From assembly GCA_016700115.1 (NCBI GenBank), contig CP064999.1, forward strand, positions 248,001 to 312,000: DNA of 64,000 bases, read 5' to 3'. The position numbers and the translations under genes are program-made. The notes under the pieces were generated by a model. The model was not told the DNA's origin. It saw only the letters and a list, made by a program, of their open reading frames with translations, and made no database searches. Origin of the DNA: Sphingobacteriales bacterium (GTDB taxonomy: Bacteria; Bacteroidota; Bacteroidia; Chitinophagales; UBA2359). This document shows positions 49,801 through 57,069 of the stretch, in pieces; position 1 is the stretch's first letter, and the number at the start of each line of letters is the position of its first letter.

Positions 49801-51541
49801 TGGAGGTGGGTGTTACTGTATAGGTAGCCGTACCTCCTGAGGTGGTAGTTAATGTTCCGGTAATGCTTGCAGCACCCGAACCCGGGGCACCACCCGAAAA
49901 GCCGCTGCCCGATGGAGCTGACCAACTATAAGTCGCTGATAATGATGGTGTGTTACTAAATTGTACTCCGCTACACACATTAAGGGCTTGGTTGGAAATA
50001 CTTGGCAAAGCATTGACTATAACAGTTGCAGTAGAACTAGTAGCTGTATTACAGCCCGCTCCACTACGGGTTACCACACAATAATAATAATAAGTACCCG
50101 CCGCTAAACTGGTGAGAGGAGTAACGGTATTGGAATTTCCGCCTACAGCAGTACCACCTGAAGTTAAGCCTGTCTGATTGTAAAACCATTGGTAGGTAAG
50201 TGCACCCGTACCGCCACTTGTCGTTACCGTCAAATTGGTGCTTGGCGCATTTTGACATACCGTTTGAGTGGCCGGTGTGGGATTGGTAACTGTGGGGTCT
50301 GCAACTACATTGACTGTTATAATATTTGTATAAAGCGGACCGCAACCGGCTCCTGTCTGAGATACCACACAAAAGTAATAAGTCGTACCTGTTGACGAAG
50401 TAGGCGGGGTAAAGCTGGTAGTATTTGCGCCATTAAAATTCCCCAAATTGAGACTTCCGCTATAATCACCATTTGCATCTGAATACCATTGATAACTTAT
50501 CGTTCCTGTCCCTCCGGTTGCTGCAACGGTAAGCGGCGTTATAATCGCTCCTACACAAACGTCCCCTGAAAGTGGCGTTGGTTGGGTAGAGATGGTGGGG
50601 TCGTTAACAACTGTTACCGCCGCAGTTGAAGCTGCAGCCTTACAATTGTAAGTATCTGTTATTGTTACTGTGAAAGTCTGAGACGGAATAGCTGAGTTTA
50701 AAATGGGATTTTGTATTGTAGTATTATTTAAACCATAACCTGTCGGCCATGAATAAGTATAACTTCCTGAACCACCAGAAGGATTCGAGGTAAGGTTACC
50801 TCCTGTACACATAGTTGTTGGCGAAGTTGGAGTTACGGTTACAGATGGTAATGAATATCTCGAATACCATGGACCCGGAACAATTGAAGTGTTTAATGTA
50901 AATCCATCTTGAGTCTTTATTACATCGTACAAATCAAGAATTGGCACGTTAGATCTCGCACCGGTACCACCAGATAAATAGTAATCACCAGCTATCGAAC
51001 TGGCTGTTATTTGCATATAGACATCTGAGTTTTGATCTAAAGGAATCGCAATGATATCGTTGCTTAAAGTAACAGGTAATGGAGTATCGTCTCTGTTAGC
51101 ACTTCCGTCAACACAAAAGTCAATCCTCAATGTAATACTTGACAATGTAAAGTTATTAATTAAAGATCCTCCGTTATAAGCATTAATATTAATAGGGTTA
51201 TGTGTGAAAACTACTAAACCTTGAGAAAGAATTGATGATCCGGCTTGATAAATCCAACCATTGGTAGGCGTAGCTGTAGAAATTGTACCAAAAGCCATTC
51301 CGCCAAAGTTAATCGTTGGAAATCCCCATCCATAACAAGCTGACGAGGCGCCTTTATTAATATCGAATTTCAACATGGCAGCTTTCCCTATGTTATTAAA
51401 AGTTGTATTTGTAGCACCGGGGGTACCGATTAAACCCAATGAACTTACTGGAAAAGTTGCATGAGTTACAGTTTGCGCCTGAGCCAAAAAGGAAGATAGG
51501 GTAGCAATAATAAGAGTAGCAAGGAGTAATATATTTTTCAT
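43664..51541 (-). CDS. Giant T9SS adhesin, N-terminal part (ends at a frameshift)
   Basis: The preferred start is the ATG at 51541, giving MKNILLLATLIIATLSSFLA, a signal peptide. The frame is open 48 codons further upstream, without signal character. Modules in order: a unique N-terminal domain of about 230 residues; about ten Ig/PKD-like modules (CTGGNLTSNPSGGSGSYTYS); an HYR domain (DTTLPTITCPAPISVNTTPG); several 77-80-residue CEGxRTYTYTYTDC modules; nine nearly identical 82-residue repeats; then more 77-residue modules. The last residues ATAPALRLR arise from a 2-base insertion; with those bases ignored, the frame continues into the C-terminal part and its sorting domain. The joined product is about 4,750 residues. 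As written, this piece lacks a sorting signal. Confidence 0.85.
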   Translation of the reverse strand: MKNILLLATLIIATLSSFLAQAQTVTHATFPVSSLGLIGTPGATNTTFNNIGKAAMLKFDINKGASSACYGWGFPTINFGGMAFGTISTATPTNGWIYQAGSSILSQGLVVFTHNPININAYNGGSLINNFTLSSITLRIDFCVDGSANRDDTPLPVTLSNDIIAIPLDQNSDVYMQITASSIAGDYYLSGGTGARSNVPILDLYDVIKTQDGFTLNTSIVPGPWYSRYSLPSVTVTPTSPTTMCTGGNLTSNPSGGSGSYTYSWPTGYGLNNTTIQNPILNSAIPSQTFTVTITDTYNCKAAASTAAVTVVNDPTISTQPTPLSGDVCVGAIITPLTVAATGGTGTISYQWYSDANGDYSGSLNLGNFNGANTTSFTPPTSSTGTTYYFCVVSQTGAGCGPLYTNIITVNVVADPTVTNPTPATQTVCQNAPSTNLTVTTSGGTGALTYQWFYNQTGLTSGGTAVGGNSNTVTPLTSLAAGTYYYYCVVTRSGAGCNTATSSTATVIVNALPSISNQALNVCSGVQFSNTPSLSATYSWSAPSGSGFSGGAPGSGAASITGTLTTTSGGTATYTVTPTSNLGCPGTPFTLTVTVNPLPVPSIAISNENSGIANDGLLCANTPITLTASATGAGGGYTYNWTTPGGPNGSNPIVITNATNANHGSYTVTVTAANTCSASATQSVTVYPLPSGGSIDPQSFCPGGSVLSTVNDVTNVTTYSWSLPTQLSGSSTNNNISLTGTVSGVYTVTVTPINATTANSCPGPIVTGTVTIKPVPTVTTVNNNPTICSGQNANITLSPLPANVGGTLFDWSRNNTINVTGDFSENNVSGPIIETLTNTTFVPQTVVFTITPKADGCPGTPVQVSVVVNPTPDMTVTNNDTHICTGESTNITLTSSVSGTTFNWTRTNGNVSGLTFQNGNTGTIAIPLTNATGINHASVFTITPVANGCFGSDQNTIVNVGALPNITLPVSAGASTVCEGSGTTVTINPSQTDVTYQLRRSDNSPVVGAVVSGPGTGPKVINVPASALTVLGSPHTFNIWATTAAPYSCSAQLTNTVTITVHGNSTPPTSATVNGQPTITICPNAVANINLAAFGGFVGAGALVRWYSGGCASGPVIATGATVSIPPPAVTTTYFVNYSGSVCAPTTCASVTVVVSDTTLPTITCPAPISVNTTPGVCSAVVVYSVTTSDNCSVASVDQLQGIGSAGTFPLGVTLNQFRVTDGSGNTATCSFTVTVTDNQAPVVQGSNGSSTVPCPANATLPSAPIALDNCNGTISGVLFSTVNSPSSFTCEGIRVYTFSYTDGASNVSYWTYTYTIERLPFTISTPNGTADVACPYETDTPPTLPTVTDHCGNVLTPSAPVISPIPVCEGDRTYTYTYTDCEGNSQNWVFTYTVIYDSFFGPSDDSMTVACPDDTDNNPPFPDVFDNCGNPLTPVLQNATAKPVCEGERTLTYLYSDCVGNEAEWNFTYYVVYEDFTPPAPGGSTVSCPNQTDTPPTLPTFTDNCGETLTPSAPVVSVKPACEGTRTYTYTLTDCAGFSHNWVYTYTIDYTGGLTPPANTISTVSCPGAAVNPGAPANITDACGRTVSPVLIGSVQVPNPVTCEGTIVWTYRYTACDGTTTADWTHTYTIDYSGGLTPPANTTSTVSCPANAVNPGAPANITDACGRTVSATLIGAIHTPDPVTCEGTIVWTYRYTACDGTTTADWTHTYTIDYSGGLTPPANTTSTVSCPANAVNPGAPANITDACGRTVSATLIGATHTPNPVTCEGTIVWTYRYTACDGTTTADWTHTYTIDYSGGLTPPANTTSTVSCPANAVNPGAPANITDACGRTVSATLIGATHTPNPVTCEGTIVWTYRYTACDGTTTADWTHTYTIDYSGGLTPPANTTSTVSCPANATNPGAPANITDACGRMVSATLIGATQTPDPVTCEGTIVWTYRYTACDGTTTADWTHTYTIDYSGGLTPPANTTSTVSCPANAVNPGAPANITDACGRTVSATLIGATQTPDPVTCEGTIVWTYRYTACDGTTTADWTHTYTIDYSGGLTPPANTTSTVSCPANATNPGAPANITDACGRTVSATLIGATQTPDPVTCEGTIVWTYRYTACDGTTTADWTHTYTIDYSGGLTPPVNTTSTVSCPANATNPGAPANITDACGRTVSATLIDAIQTPDPVTCEGTIVWTYRYTACDGTTTADWTHTYTIDYSGGLTPPTSTTSTVSCPANATNPGAPANITDACGRTVSAALIGAIQTPDPVSCEGTIVWTYRYTACDGTTTADWTHTYTIERLDFSVPTNGSLTVDCGSDAVPPTLPTVTDNCGTALTPTGPAMSGTYAGCGGTIIYTYTYTDCELNTHDWLFTYTVVPQDFTVPPNGSKTVACEADAVTPPLPDVDSDCGIALTPAGPVMSGDYDGCEGTIIYTYTYTDCAGYNHDWSYIYTVVAQDFTMPANSMTTVSCPDATDTAPALPVVTDFCGNLLTPTGPPVISAKPACEGTRTYTYTYVDCDNNSHNWVFTYNVEREDFTMPANDGTTVACITMAIAPAAPAVTDNCGTPLNPTGPAMGGTYDGCEGTRTYTFTYTDCELNTHDWVYTYTIEREDFTVPGGGSSTVACIALATAPALRLR
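44683..46897 (-). repeat. Nine tandem 246-bp repeats inside the giant adhesin
   Basis: Nine consecutive copies of an exactly 246-bp (82-residue) unit were counted, each containing SCPANAVNPGAPANITDACG, a GRTVSATLIG strand and CEGTIVWTYRYTACDGTTTA. The inner copies are nearly identical at the DNA level, while the outermost (PGAAVNP and SAALIGAIQ variants) are more diverged. That pattern suggests recent expansion by unequal recombination. Confidence 0.92.
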
Positions 51542-51902
51542 AAAATCGGAGTTTTTAAAGGAAGTTGAAGGGTATTGACACAAAGCAGACATCCCCTGAA
51601 AACAAGAGGTGTCCTTAGGTTGAGGTCGGGATTTAATGTTCAGTGATGAGACAAAAGAGGAAAATTGGATTAAGGAAATGAGCAAAATTAAAAAGCGCAG
51701 ATGCGCTGATTAAATGGTAAAATTAAATTCAGAATAGAAATTTCCAAAAAATTTCAAAAGGAAAGAGAAAATTTCGGTAAAATTAAACATGTTTCTGCAC
51801 ACAGAAGCACTTATATAGGTATTTTTTGAAAACGAGTGGACATTTTTTACTTTTGGCTGACCGGAACCGGTCTAACGGGACATTTGCAGGGAAAGATGTC
51901 AT
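51542..51902. other. Upstream region of the giant adhesin gene
   Basis: This is about 360 bp between the adhesin start and the next terminator. It is AT-rich and should contain the adhesin promoter on the minus strand. No clear TAnnTTTG element or repeat was identified. Confidence 0.4.
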
Positions 51903-51934
51903 AAAAAACCCACCTGCGGGTGAGGCAGGTGGGT
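51903..51934 (-). terminator. Rho-independent terminator
   Basis: A perfect stem (ACCCACCTGC with GCAGGTGGGT) has a 7-nt loop and, on the minus strand, is followed by TTTTTT. It lies 39 bp past the stop of the fibronectin III gene. Confidence 0.92.
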
Positions 51935-51972
51935 GGAAAGGGTTGCGCAAATAGCTTCCGTTCACCGATTTG

Positions 51973-52605
51973 CTAACGGACGAATTCGAAGAAAGCGGGG
52001 TCGCTCCAGTTGCTGACTCCCCGGTTGTTGATGCAGCGCACCTGCACCCAGACCGTTACGCCGGGAGTTAGTCCGGAAATCGTCATTTTAGTTGGTGAGA
52101 GAAATACGGGAAGGTTGGTCCAGCGGGCTTCGGGTCCGAAACTGTCGGTGGTAAACCGGAGTTCATACACATCGGCCGTATTGACCACGTCCACTTTTGC
52201 TTTGATAGTTCCTGAAACGATTCCGTCAGAAAGGCGGAGGTTGGTCGGTGCATCGGGCACGGGCCGTGGAGGATAAGGTCCGTTGTAGATGTCGAAACCG
52301 GAACTGAGAATCACTGCTTCGTCGTTGTTGCTGATGTTTTCCACATAAGAGGCGAGCAACCGGAGTTGGGCGGTGAGCAGGGCGCGCTGTTGCCGTTTGA
52401 TGGCGGTCAGGGTTTTACCCCCGTCGGCAGCATTGACACAAGCGGTGATAAAGTTGTCGAGCAAGGTAGTTACACTTGCTAAGGTAGGGCTGGGCGTTGC
52501 GAAATTCGGGTTGCCCGTCATCATTCCGATAATGCGCTGAACCAACAAAATCAGCAAGGCATCGGCGAGCCTGTAAAACGCCAGATAAATTTTAAATTTG
52601 ATCAT
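51973..52605 (-). CDS. Helical protein with a C-terminal fibronectin type III domain
   Basis: This encodes 210 residues. The N-terminal half (1-105) is helical and begins with an amphipathic or hydrophobic segment (LAFYRLADALLILLVQRIIG), not a classical signal peptide. The C-terminal half (about 118-208) matches a fibronectin type III fold: PDAPTNLRLSDGIVSGTIKA, VYELRFTTDS, MTISGLTPGVTVWVQVRCIN and GVSNWSDPAFFEF. No enzymatic motif is seen. It is monocistronic with a strong terminator and lies between the giant adhesin and the repeat-rich region. The function is unknown; a binding role is inferred from the fold. Confidence 0.75.
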   Translation of the reverse strand: MIKFKIYLAFYRLADALLILLVQRIIGMMTGNPNFATPSPTLASVTTLLDNFITACVNAADGGKTLTAIKRQQRALLTAQLRLLASYVENISNNDEAVILSSGFDIYNGPYPPRPVPDAPTNLRLSDGIVSGTIKAKVDVVNTADVYELRFTTDSFGPEARWTNLPVFLSPTKMTISGLTPGVTVWVQVRCINNRGVSNWSDPAFFEFVR

Positions 52606-53174
52606 AGCAAATTAAAATTTGGGGGTGAAAAAAAATTGTTTATGTCTATTTGCAAATAGATTTATGTTTTAGATGACTATTGGTTGATATTGACAACATT
52701 TTTAGCCATTTGCCACTATAAACGACAACTCCGACTAAATAGTTCGCCGGAGTTGCTATTTTTTTCAAAATTTTTGCTAATTTTTTTGGCGTATCTTATT
52801 TTGTTGGGCTTGGCGATGTTTGGGGGGGAATTTTTTTTTTTGGAGGGGGAGGAATTTGTGTTTTGTTGTTGATACCACTTCGCTATCTAAAAGAACCCAC
52901 CCTTAGCCCCTCCTCGGAGTTAATCTTGCAGGGGTTTGGTTGGTGTGCCGACTTTTGCCGGAATTGAGGATGCTTCGGAGTACCGGTGCTTTATTGCTTT
53001 ATTCCCGGCAATTATTAATCGCAGAGGTTCGCAGAGGCAGCACAGAGAACCACAGAGTATATTATTTTTCTCTATGCAAAAATCTTCGGGAGAAAAACCT
53101 CTACAAGATTAGCACTTGAGGGGGGCAGGGGGTGTCGGGTTAGGGGCGGGTTCTTTTAGATAGTGAAGTGGTAT

Positions 53175-53289
53175 AACCTTATTACCTTAGTAAAATATAT
53201 AACAAGTAAACTCACAAAACTTATTACTTTATAAAAATGAAAGCATAAAAAGGGGATGTATGCACTTCTGACAATAAGGTAATAAGGTT
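53175..53289. repeat. MITE-like element with 12-bp inverted repeats, copy 1
   Basis: AACCTTATTACC at 53175-53186 and GGTAATAAGGTT at 53278-53289 are perfect inverted repeats bounding 115 bp of non-coding sequence inside unit B. A further related GGTAATAA motif lies just beyond the right end. No transposase is encoded. Confidence 0.55.
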
Positions 53290-54150
53290 TTTTTTGAGTG
53301 TGTAATTAGTTGGTTACTAAGGTAATAAAGTGGTGGTGAAAACAAACTACTCGGTTTGTCACCTAAAGGAGGGCAGACTTTTTCAATTATTCTTAACAAC
53401 CTAAGTCAACTCTTTAAGTCATCCACAGACATTTAATACCAGCTCTAATTTAATTTTGATCCATCAATTACTGACGTAGGTCTTTAAATTCCCCTCCTAT
53501 CCCACTTGAGTTAATCTTGCAGGGGTTTGGTTGGTGTTCCGACTTTTGCCTGAATTGAGGGTGTTTCGGAGTACCGGTGCTTTATTGCTTTATTCCCGGC
53601 AATTATTAATCGCAGAGGTTCGCAGAGGCAGCACAGAGAACCACAGAGTATATTATTTTTCTCTGTGTAAAAATTCCTGGGAGAAAAACCTCTACAAGAT
53701 TAGCCTCGGAGGGGAATTTGCGCTGTTGTTTTTGTTGTCGGCAATTTGTTTTTGGGGGTATTGGTAATTGTAGGAAAAACCCACCCCTTGCCTCCTGAGA
53801 GGGGAATTTGCGCTGTTGTTGTTATTTGTGTCGGCAATATGCTTTTGGGGGCATTGGTAATATCAGGAAGAACCCACCTCTAACTCCTCCGAGGTTAATC
53901 TTGCAGGGGTTTGGTTGGTGTTCCGACTTTTGCCTGAATTGAGGGTGTTTCGGAGTACCGGTGCTTTATTGCTTTATTCCCGGCGATTATTTTATCACAG
54001 AGGTTCGCGGAGGCAGCACAGAGAACCACAGAGTATATTATTTTTCTCTGTGCAAAAATCTTCGGGAGAAAAACCTCTACAAGATTAGCACTTGAGGGGG
54101 GCAGGGGGTGTCGGGTTAGGGGCGGGTTCTTTTAGATAGTGAAGTGGTAT

Positions 54151-54264
54151 AACCTTATTACCTTAGTAAAATATATAACAAGTAAACTCACAAACCTTAT
54201 TACCTAATAAAAATGAAAGCATAAAAAAGGGATGTATGCACTTCGGACAATAAGGTAATAAGGT
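54151..54264. repeat. MITE-like element with inverted repeats, copy 2
   Basis: This is the second copy in the duplicated unit B. The left end AACCTTATTACC and right end GGTAATAAGGT bound 114 bp. An internal AACCTTATTACC near the middle is an additional direct copy. Confidence 0.55.
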
Positions 54265-54830
54265 GGTGGTGAAAACAAACTACTCGGTTTGTCACCTAAA
54301 GGAGGGCAGACTTTTTCAATTATTCTTAACAACCTAAGTCAACTCTTTAAGTCATCCACAGACATTTAATACCAGCTCTAATTTAATTTTGATCCATCAA
54401 TTACTGACGTAGGTCTTTAAATTCCCCTCCTATCCCACTTGAGTTAATCTTGCAGGGGTTTGGTTGGTGTGCCGGCTTTTGCCGGAATTGAGGATGCTTC
54501 GGAGTACCGGTGCTTTATTGCTTTATTCCCGGCAATTATTAATCGCAGAGGTTCGCAGAGGCAGCACAGAGAACCACAGAGTATATTATTTTTCTCTGTG
54601 TAAAAATCTTCGGGAGAAAAACCTCTACAAGATTAGCCTCGGAGGGGAATTTGCGCTGTTGTTTTTGTTGTCGGCAATTTGTTTTTGGGGGTATTGGTAA
54701 TTGTAGGAAAAACCCACCCCTTGCCTCCTGAGAGGGGAATTTGCGCTGTTGTTGTTATTTGTGTCGGCAATATGCTTTTGGGGGCATTGGTAATGGTAGG
54801 AAAAGCCCACCCTTAGCCCCTCCCGAGTTG

Positions 54831-54960
54831 GGAATTTGCGCTGTCGTTGTTGGTGTCGGTAATTTGCTTTTGGGGGTATTGGTAATTGTAGGAAAAACCC
54901 ACCTTTTGCCTCCTGAGAGGGGAATTTTTGCTTTTGTTGTTGGTGTACAAACAAACAACT
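54831..54960 (+). repeat. Extra copies of the 89-bp C element
   Basis: One further full and one partial C element continue the array (GGAATTTGCGCTG, then GTCGGTAATTTGC, then GGGGTATTGGTAATTG). Diverged pieces also occur near 52842-52906 and 56300-56345, so the element is dispersed across this accessory zone. Confidence 0.7.
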
Positions 54961-54966
54961 CAAACT

Positions 54967-55290
54967 TTACTCAGGGGTATTGTCGTGAGAGGGATCAGTA
55001 TATGGTCGTACAATTCCTTTTTCTTCCAAAATTTGAAAGTATTCTTTTTCAGAAAGGGGGCATTTTGCTAAATCAATAAATTCTGATTTGGTCAATTTGC
55101 ATTGACGCGACATTTGTAAAATAAGGTGATCGCCTAAGTCTTTTTCTCCGTGGCTAATTTTGGTATAGAGTACCAACTTATCATTTTGATATAATTCGAG
55201 GTATTTATGGTCATTACTTCTATTGGGTGCATCAACAAAACCTTTGCTTTTGAGGCTTTTATACGTTTTTGTAGCATCAAGTACCGCCAT
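54967..55290 (-). CDS. HicA-like toxin candidate
   Basis: This encodes 107 residues. The N-terminal part (residues 5-60) has the alpha-beta-beta-beta pattern of small HicA/YcfA-like mRNA interferases: YKSLKSKGF, then HKYLELYQNDKLVLYTKIS, with the His in NDHKYLEL and a second His in SHGEKDLGD. The rest (60-95) is a helical tail with LTKSEFIDLAKCPLSEKEYF. HicA proteins cleave mRNA when free of HicB. The gene starts 2 bp after the upstream partner stops, which strongly implies co-expression. The family call is by eye, and the catalytic His would need confirmation. Confidence 0.6.
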   Translation of the reverse strand: MAVLDATKTYKSLKSKGFVDAPNRSNDHKYLELYQNDKLVLYTKISHGEKDLGDHLILQMSRQCKLTKSEFIDLAKCPLSEKEYFQILEEKGIVRPYTDPSHDNTPE

Positions 55291-55292
55291 AA

Positions 55293-56117
55293 TTATTCAA
55301 CTGATTTTACTAAAGTTTGCAGCATTCTTTTTATGTTTAGGATGCGTTCGCTAAGATTTTCGTCCTTTAATTGGTTGTACCGCGTATAAATATGGTCAAA
55401 TTCCTGGTTAAAGCTTGCTTTTGCTTCGTCTATGGTTAAGCCTGTACCGGTTATATCGAGCATTTCGTTGGTGATTACATAGTAATTTTCTTCTTTTTCT
55501 AAATCACACATTAAAGGAGTGTTTAAAATATATTTAACGTTATCTGTTTCAATGATAGTTGGTGCATAGGAAAGAGGTGGATTTACTGATTCTTCTTTTG
55601 GGATTATAAGTTCGAGTTTGGTTTTTAAAAGCTGTTTTAATTGATATAAAGGAACTATTTTTTCATTATCTATAAAACTTACAATGTTTACAGGACTTTT
55701 GCCAAATGAAGTTGAAAATTCATAAAAATACTTAACAATACTATATCTTTTTTTTTCGTCCGGGTAGAATGTTTTTATTTTTTCGTATTCACCTTTTGAA
55801 AATATTATTACTAAATCTTCAAACTTTTTATTAACTATATGCCGTTTAAGATGAATGTCGTCTGTATCCGCTTGTTCAACAATTGGGGCAAATACAAATT
55901 CAGAAACTGCCCTATCCGATCTATATCTTGACAGTTCAATTTTAAAATCTTTTAAGTCTATTGCCGAAGATTCGGAAATATCAGCTAAAGCAATCTTTTC
56001 GATAAGTACTTGTAAGTTTTCAGCAATCTTTTCGAGGCGCTCAATTCGAAAGGTGCTGTTTTTACCAATTTCACCTTTTACTTCAAAACTTACACCCTCT
56101 TCAAAATTTAAAGCCAT
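55293..56117 (-). CDS. HicB-like antitoxin candidate with long N-terminal extension
   Basis: This encodes 274 residues. The C-terminal 75 residues resemble a HicB-like partially degraded RNase H fold (ENYYVITNEMLDITGTGLTI, then DEAKASFNQEFDHIYTRYNQ), preceded by strands around LNTPLMCDLEK. The first 190 residues have no recognised family. They include FEVKGEIGKNSTFRIERLEK, helical pieces and a VNIVSFIDNEKIVPLYQLKQ segment. Typical HicB proteins are about 70-150 residues, so the extension is unusual. As the first gene of a tight pair it would be translated before the toxin-like protein, as expected for antitoxin dominance. It may autoregulate, but no DNA-binding domain is evident. Confidence 0.55.
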   Translation of the reverse strand: MALNFEEGVSFEVKGEIGKNSTFRIERLEKIAENLQVLIEKIALADISESSAIDLKDFKIELSRYRSDRAVSEFVFAPIVEQADTDDIHLKRHIVNKKFEDLVIIFSKGEYEKIKTFYPDEKKRYSIVKYFYEFSTSFGKSPVNIVSFIDNEKIVPLYQLKQLLKTKLELIIPKEESVNPPLSYAPTIIETDNVKYILNTPLMCDLEKEENYYVITNEMLDITGTGLTIDEAKASFNQEFDHIYTRYNQLKDENLSERILNIKRMLQTLVKSVE

Positions 56118-56387
56118 TTCTTTTTTAAATTTTTTAATGCAATTTTAAATAAATAAACGCAAAAAAGCTACTAAATAGTTGCAGAATTCACAAATTTAAA
56201 GGTTTATTTGAACCCCTCATTATGTTTTGTGCCGTTGGTTGTATCCTCACAAAGAACCCCAATATGCCTGTGAGGGACTAAGAACCCACCCCTTGCCACA
56301 CCCAAGAGGGGAATTTGTGCTTGTGTCGTTGTTGGTGTCTTCTCAAACAACAATAAGATCATTTCCGACCTATGCAAAAGGCTACTT
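56118..56387. other. Intergenic region upstream of the HicB-like gene
   Basis: This is about 270 bp with a 7-bp inverted repeat (CCTCACA near 56247 and TGTGAGG near 56271) and a diverged C-type repeat piece. It should contain the promoter of the minus-strand toxin-antitoxin candidate. The inverted repeat is a possible operator, but nothing confirms it. Confidence 0.35.
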
Positions 56388-56660
56388 CACCCCTGCAATG
56401 ACTCATTGTACCCCTGCAATAACTCAAAGCACACCTGCCATACAACATTGCACCCCTGCAACAAACCTATGAATCCCTGCATTGACGCATTGTACCCCTG
56501 CATTAACTCATTGCATACCTGCTAAGCATCATTGCACCCCTGCTACAAACCGTTGCACCTCTGCCCTGACTTACTGAGCACCTGCATCAACGCGATGTAC
56601 CCCTGCATTGCCTCATTGCACCCCTGCAACAATCCTATGCACCCCTGCATTGGTGTAGAA
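56388..56660 (-). repeat. Array 2: 13 tandem 21-bp units, inverted relative to array 1
   Basis: Thirteen units of exactly 21 bp read CACCCCTGCAATGACTCATTG on the plus strand, the reverse complement of the array 1 consensus. Many units keep the TTGCA-CCCC-TGCAA hairpin core. In the LHPCxxx frame the array is open except for one stop near the middle. It lies between the HicB-like gene and the porin gene. Confidence 0.88.
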
Positions 56661-57069
56661 TCAACCGTATTTTTTACCCAAAATCCTGACTTATAGTCCG
56701 TATTGTCTTTTTCTAATTCCAAAAGGAGGAAAAGTATGAATTCCTGCATTGACACCATGATGTGGAAATGTTGAAGGGGTGTTATCTTTGTCGTTCATTT
56801 CGGATTGGAATGTCCGGATATTTTTTTCAGCCAAACCGGTAATGTGTTGTATCTTGCCCATCGTTTGGCGGTGAAAATGCAGGCAGCCCGGTACCGGTAA
56901 CAGGGGACAGGGGGTTGTTGGGGAAGCCGGAAACAGGAGTGCCGGAAAAAAACGGCAGGTTTAATCAATAAAAACTAACCAAATTAGCTAAGCATCGGAT
57001 ATTTTTAAAGCGTGCAGCAATTTGTGTTTGGTTATTACGGTACATTCACAGAAAAACTTGCTTCGGCAA
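56661..57069. other. Intergenic region upstream of the porin gene
   Basis: This is about 400 bp with no supported gene. It should contain the porin promoter, but no clear -7 element was found. No repeat beyond the edge of array 2 was noticed. Confidence 0.4.

Larger units (their letters stand above)
52919..54830 (+). repeat. Tandem duplication of a non-coding A-B-A-C composite repeat
   Basis: Unit A (about 194 bp, starting GTTAATCTTGCAGGGGTTTGG and ending CTACAAGATTAG) occurs at 52919-53112, 53510-53703, 53894-54088 and 54443-54636. Unit B follows the first and third A (53113-53509 and 54089-54442; the second is 43 bp shorter). Unit C follows the second and fourth A (53704-53893 and 54637 to about 54830) and consists of two copies of an 89-bp element. 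A contains CGCAGAGGTTCGCAGAGGCA, resembling a CGCAGAG-type intergenic repeat. Short open frames inside recur with the repeat and are not supported as genes. Confidence 0.88.

Noticed and set aside
53531..53767. A 78-codon plus-strand open frame, with a twin at 54464-54700
   Set aside because: Both lie entirely in the duplicated non-coding repeat and are identical only because the DNA is; they cross the A/C unit border and show no protein character.
54741..55079. A 112-codon plus-strand frame over the C repeats
   Set aside because: It is made of repeat-derived PPLAPPELG-type residues and overlaps the end of the HicA-like gene on the other strand.
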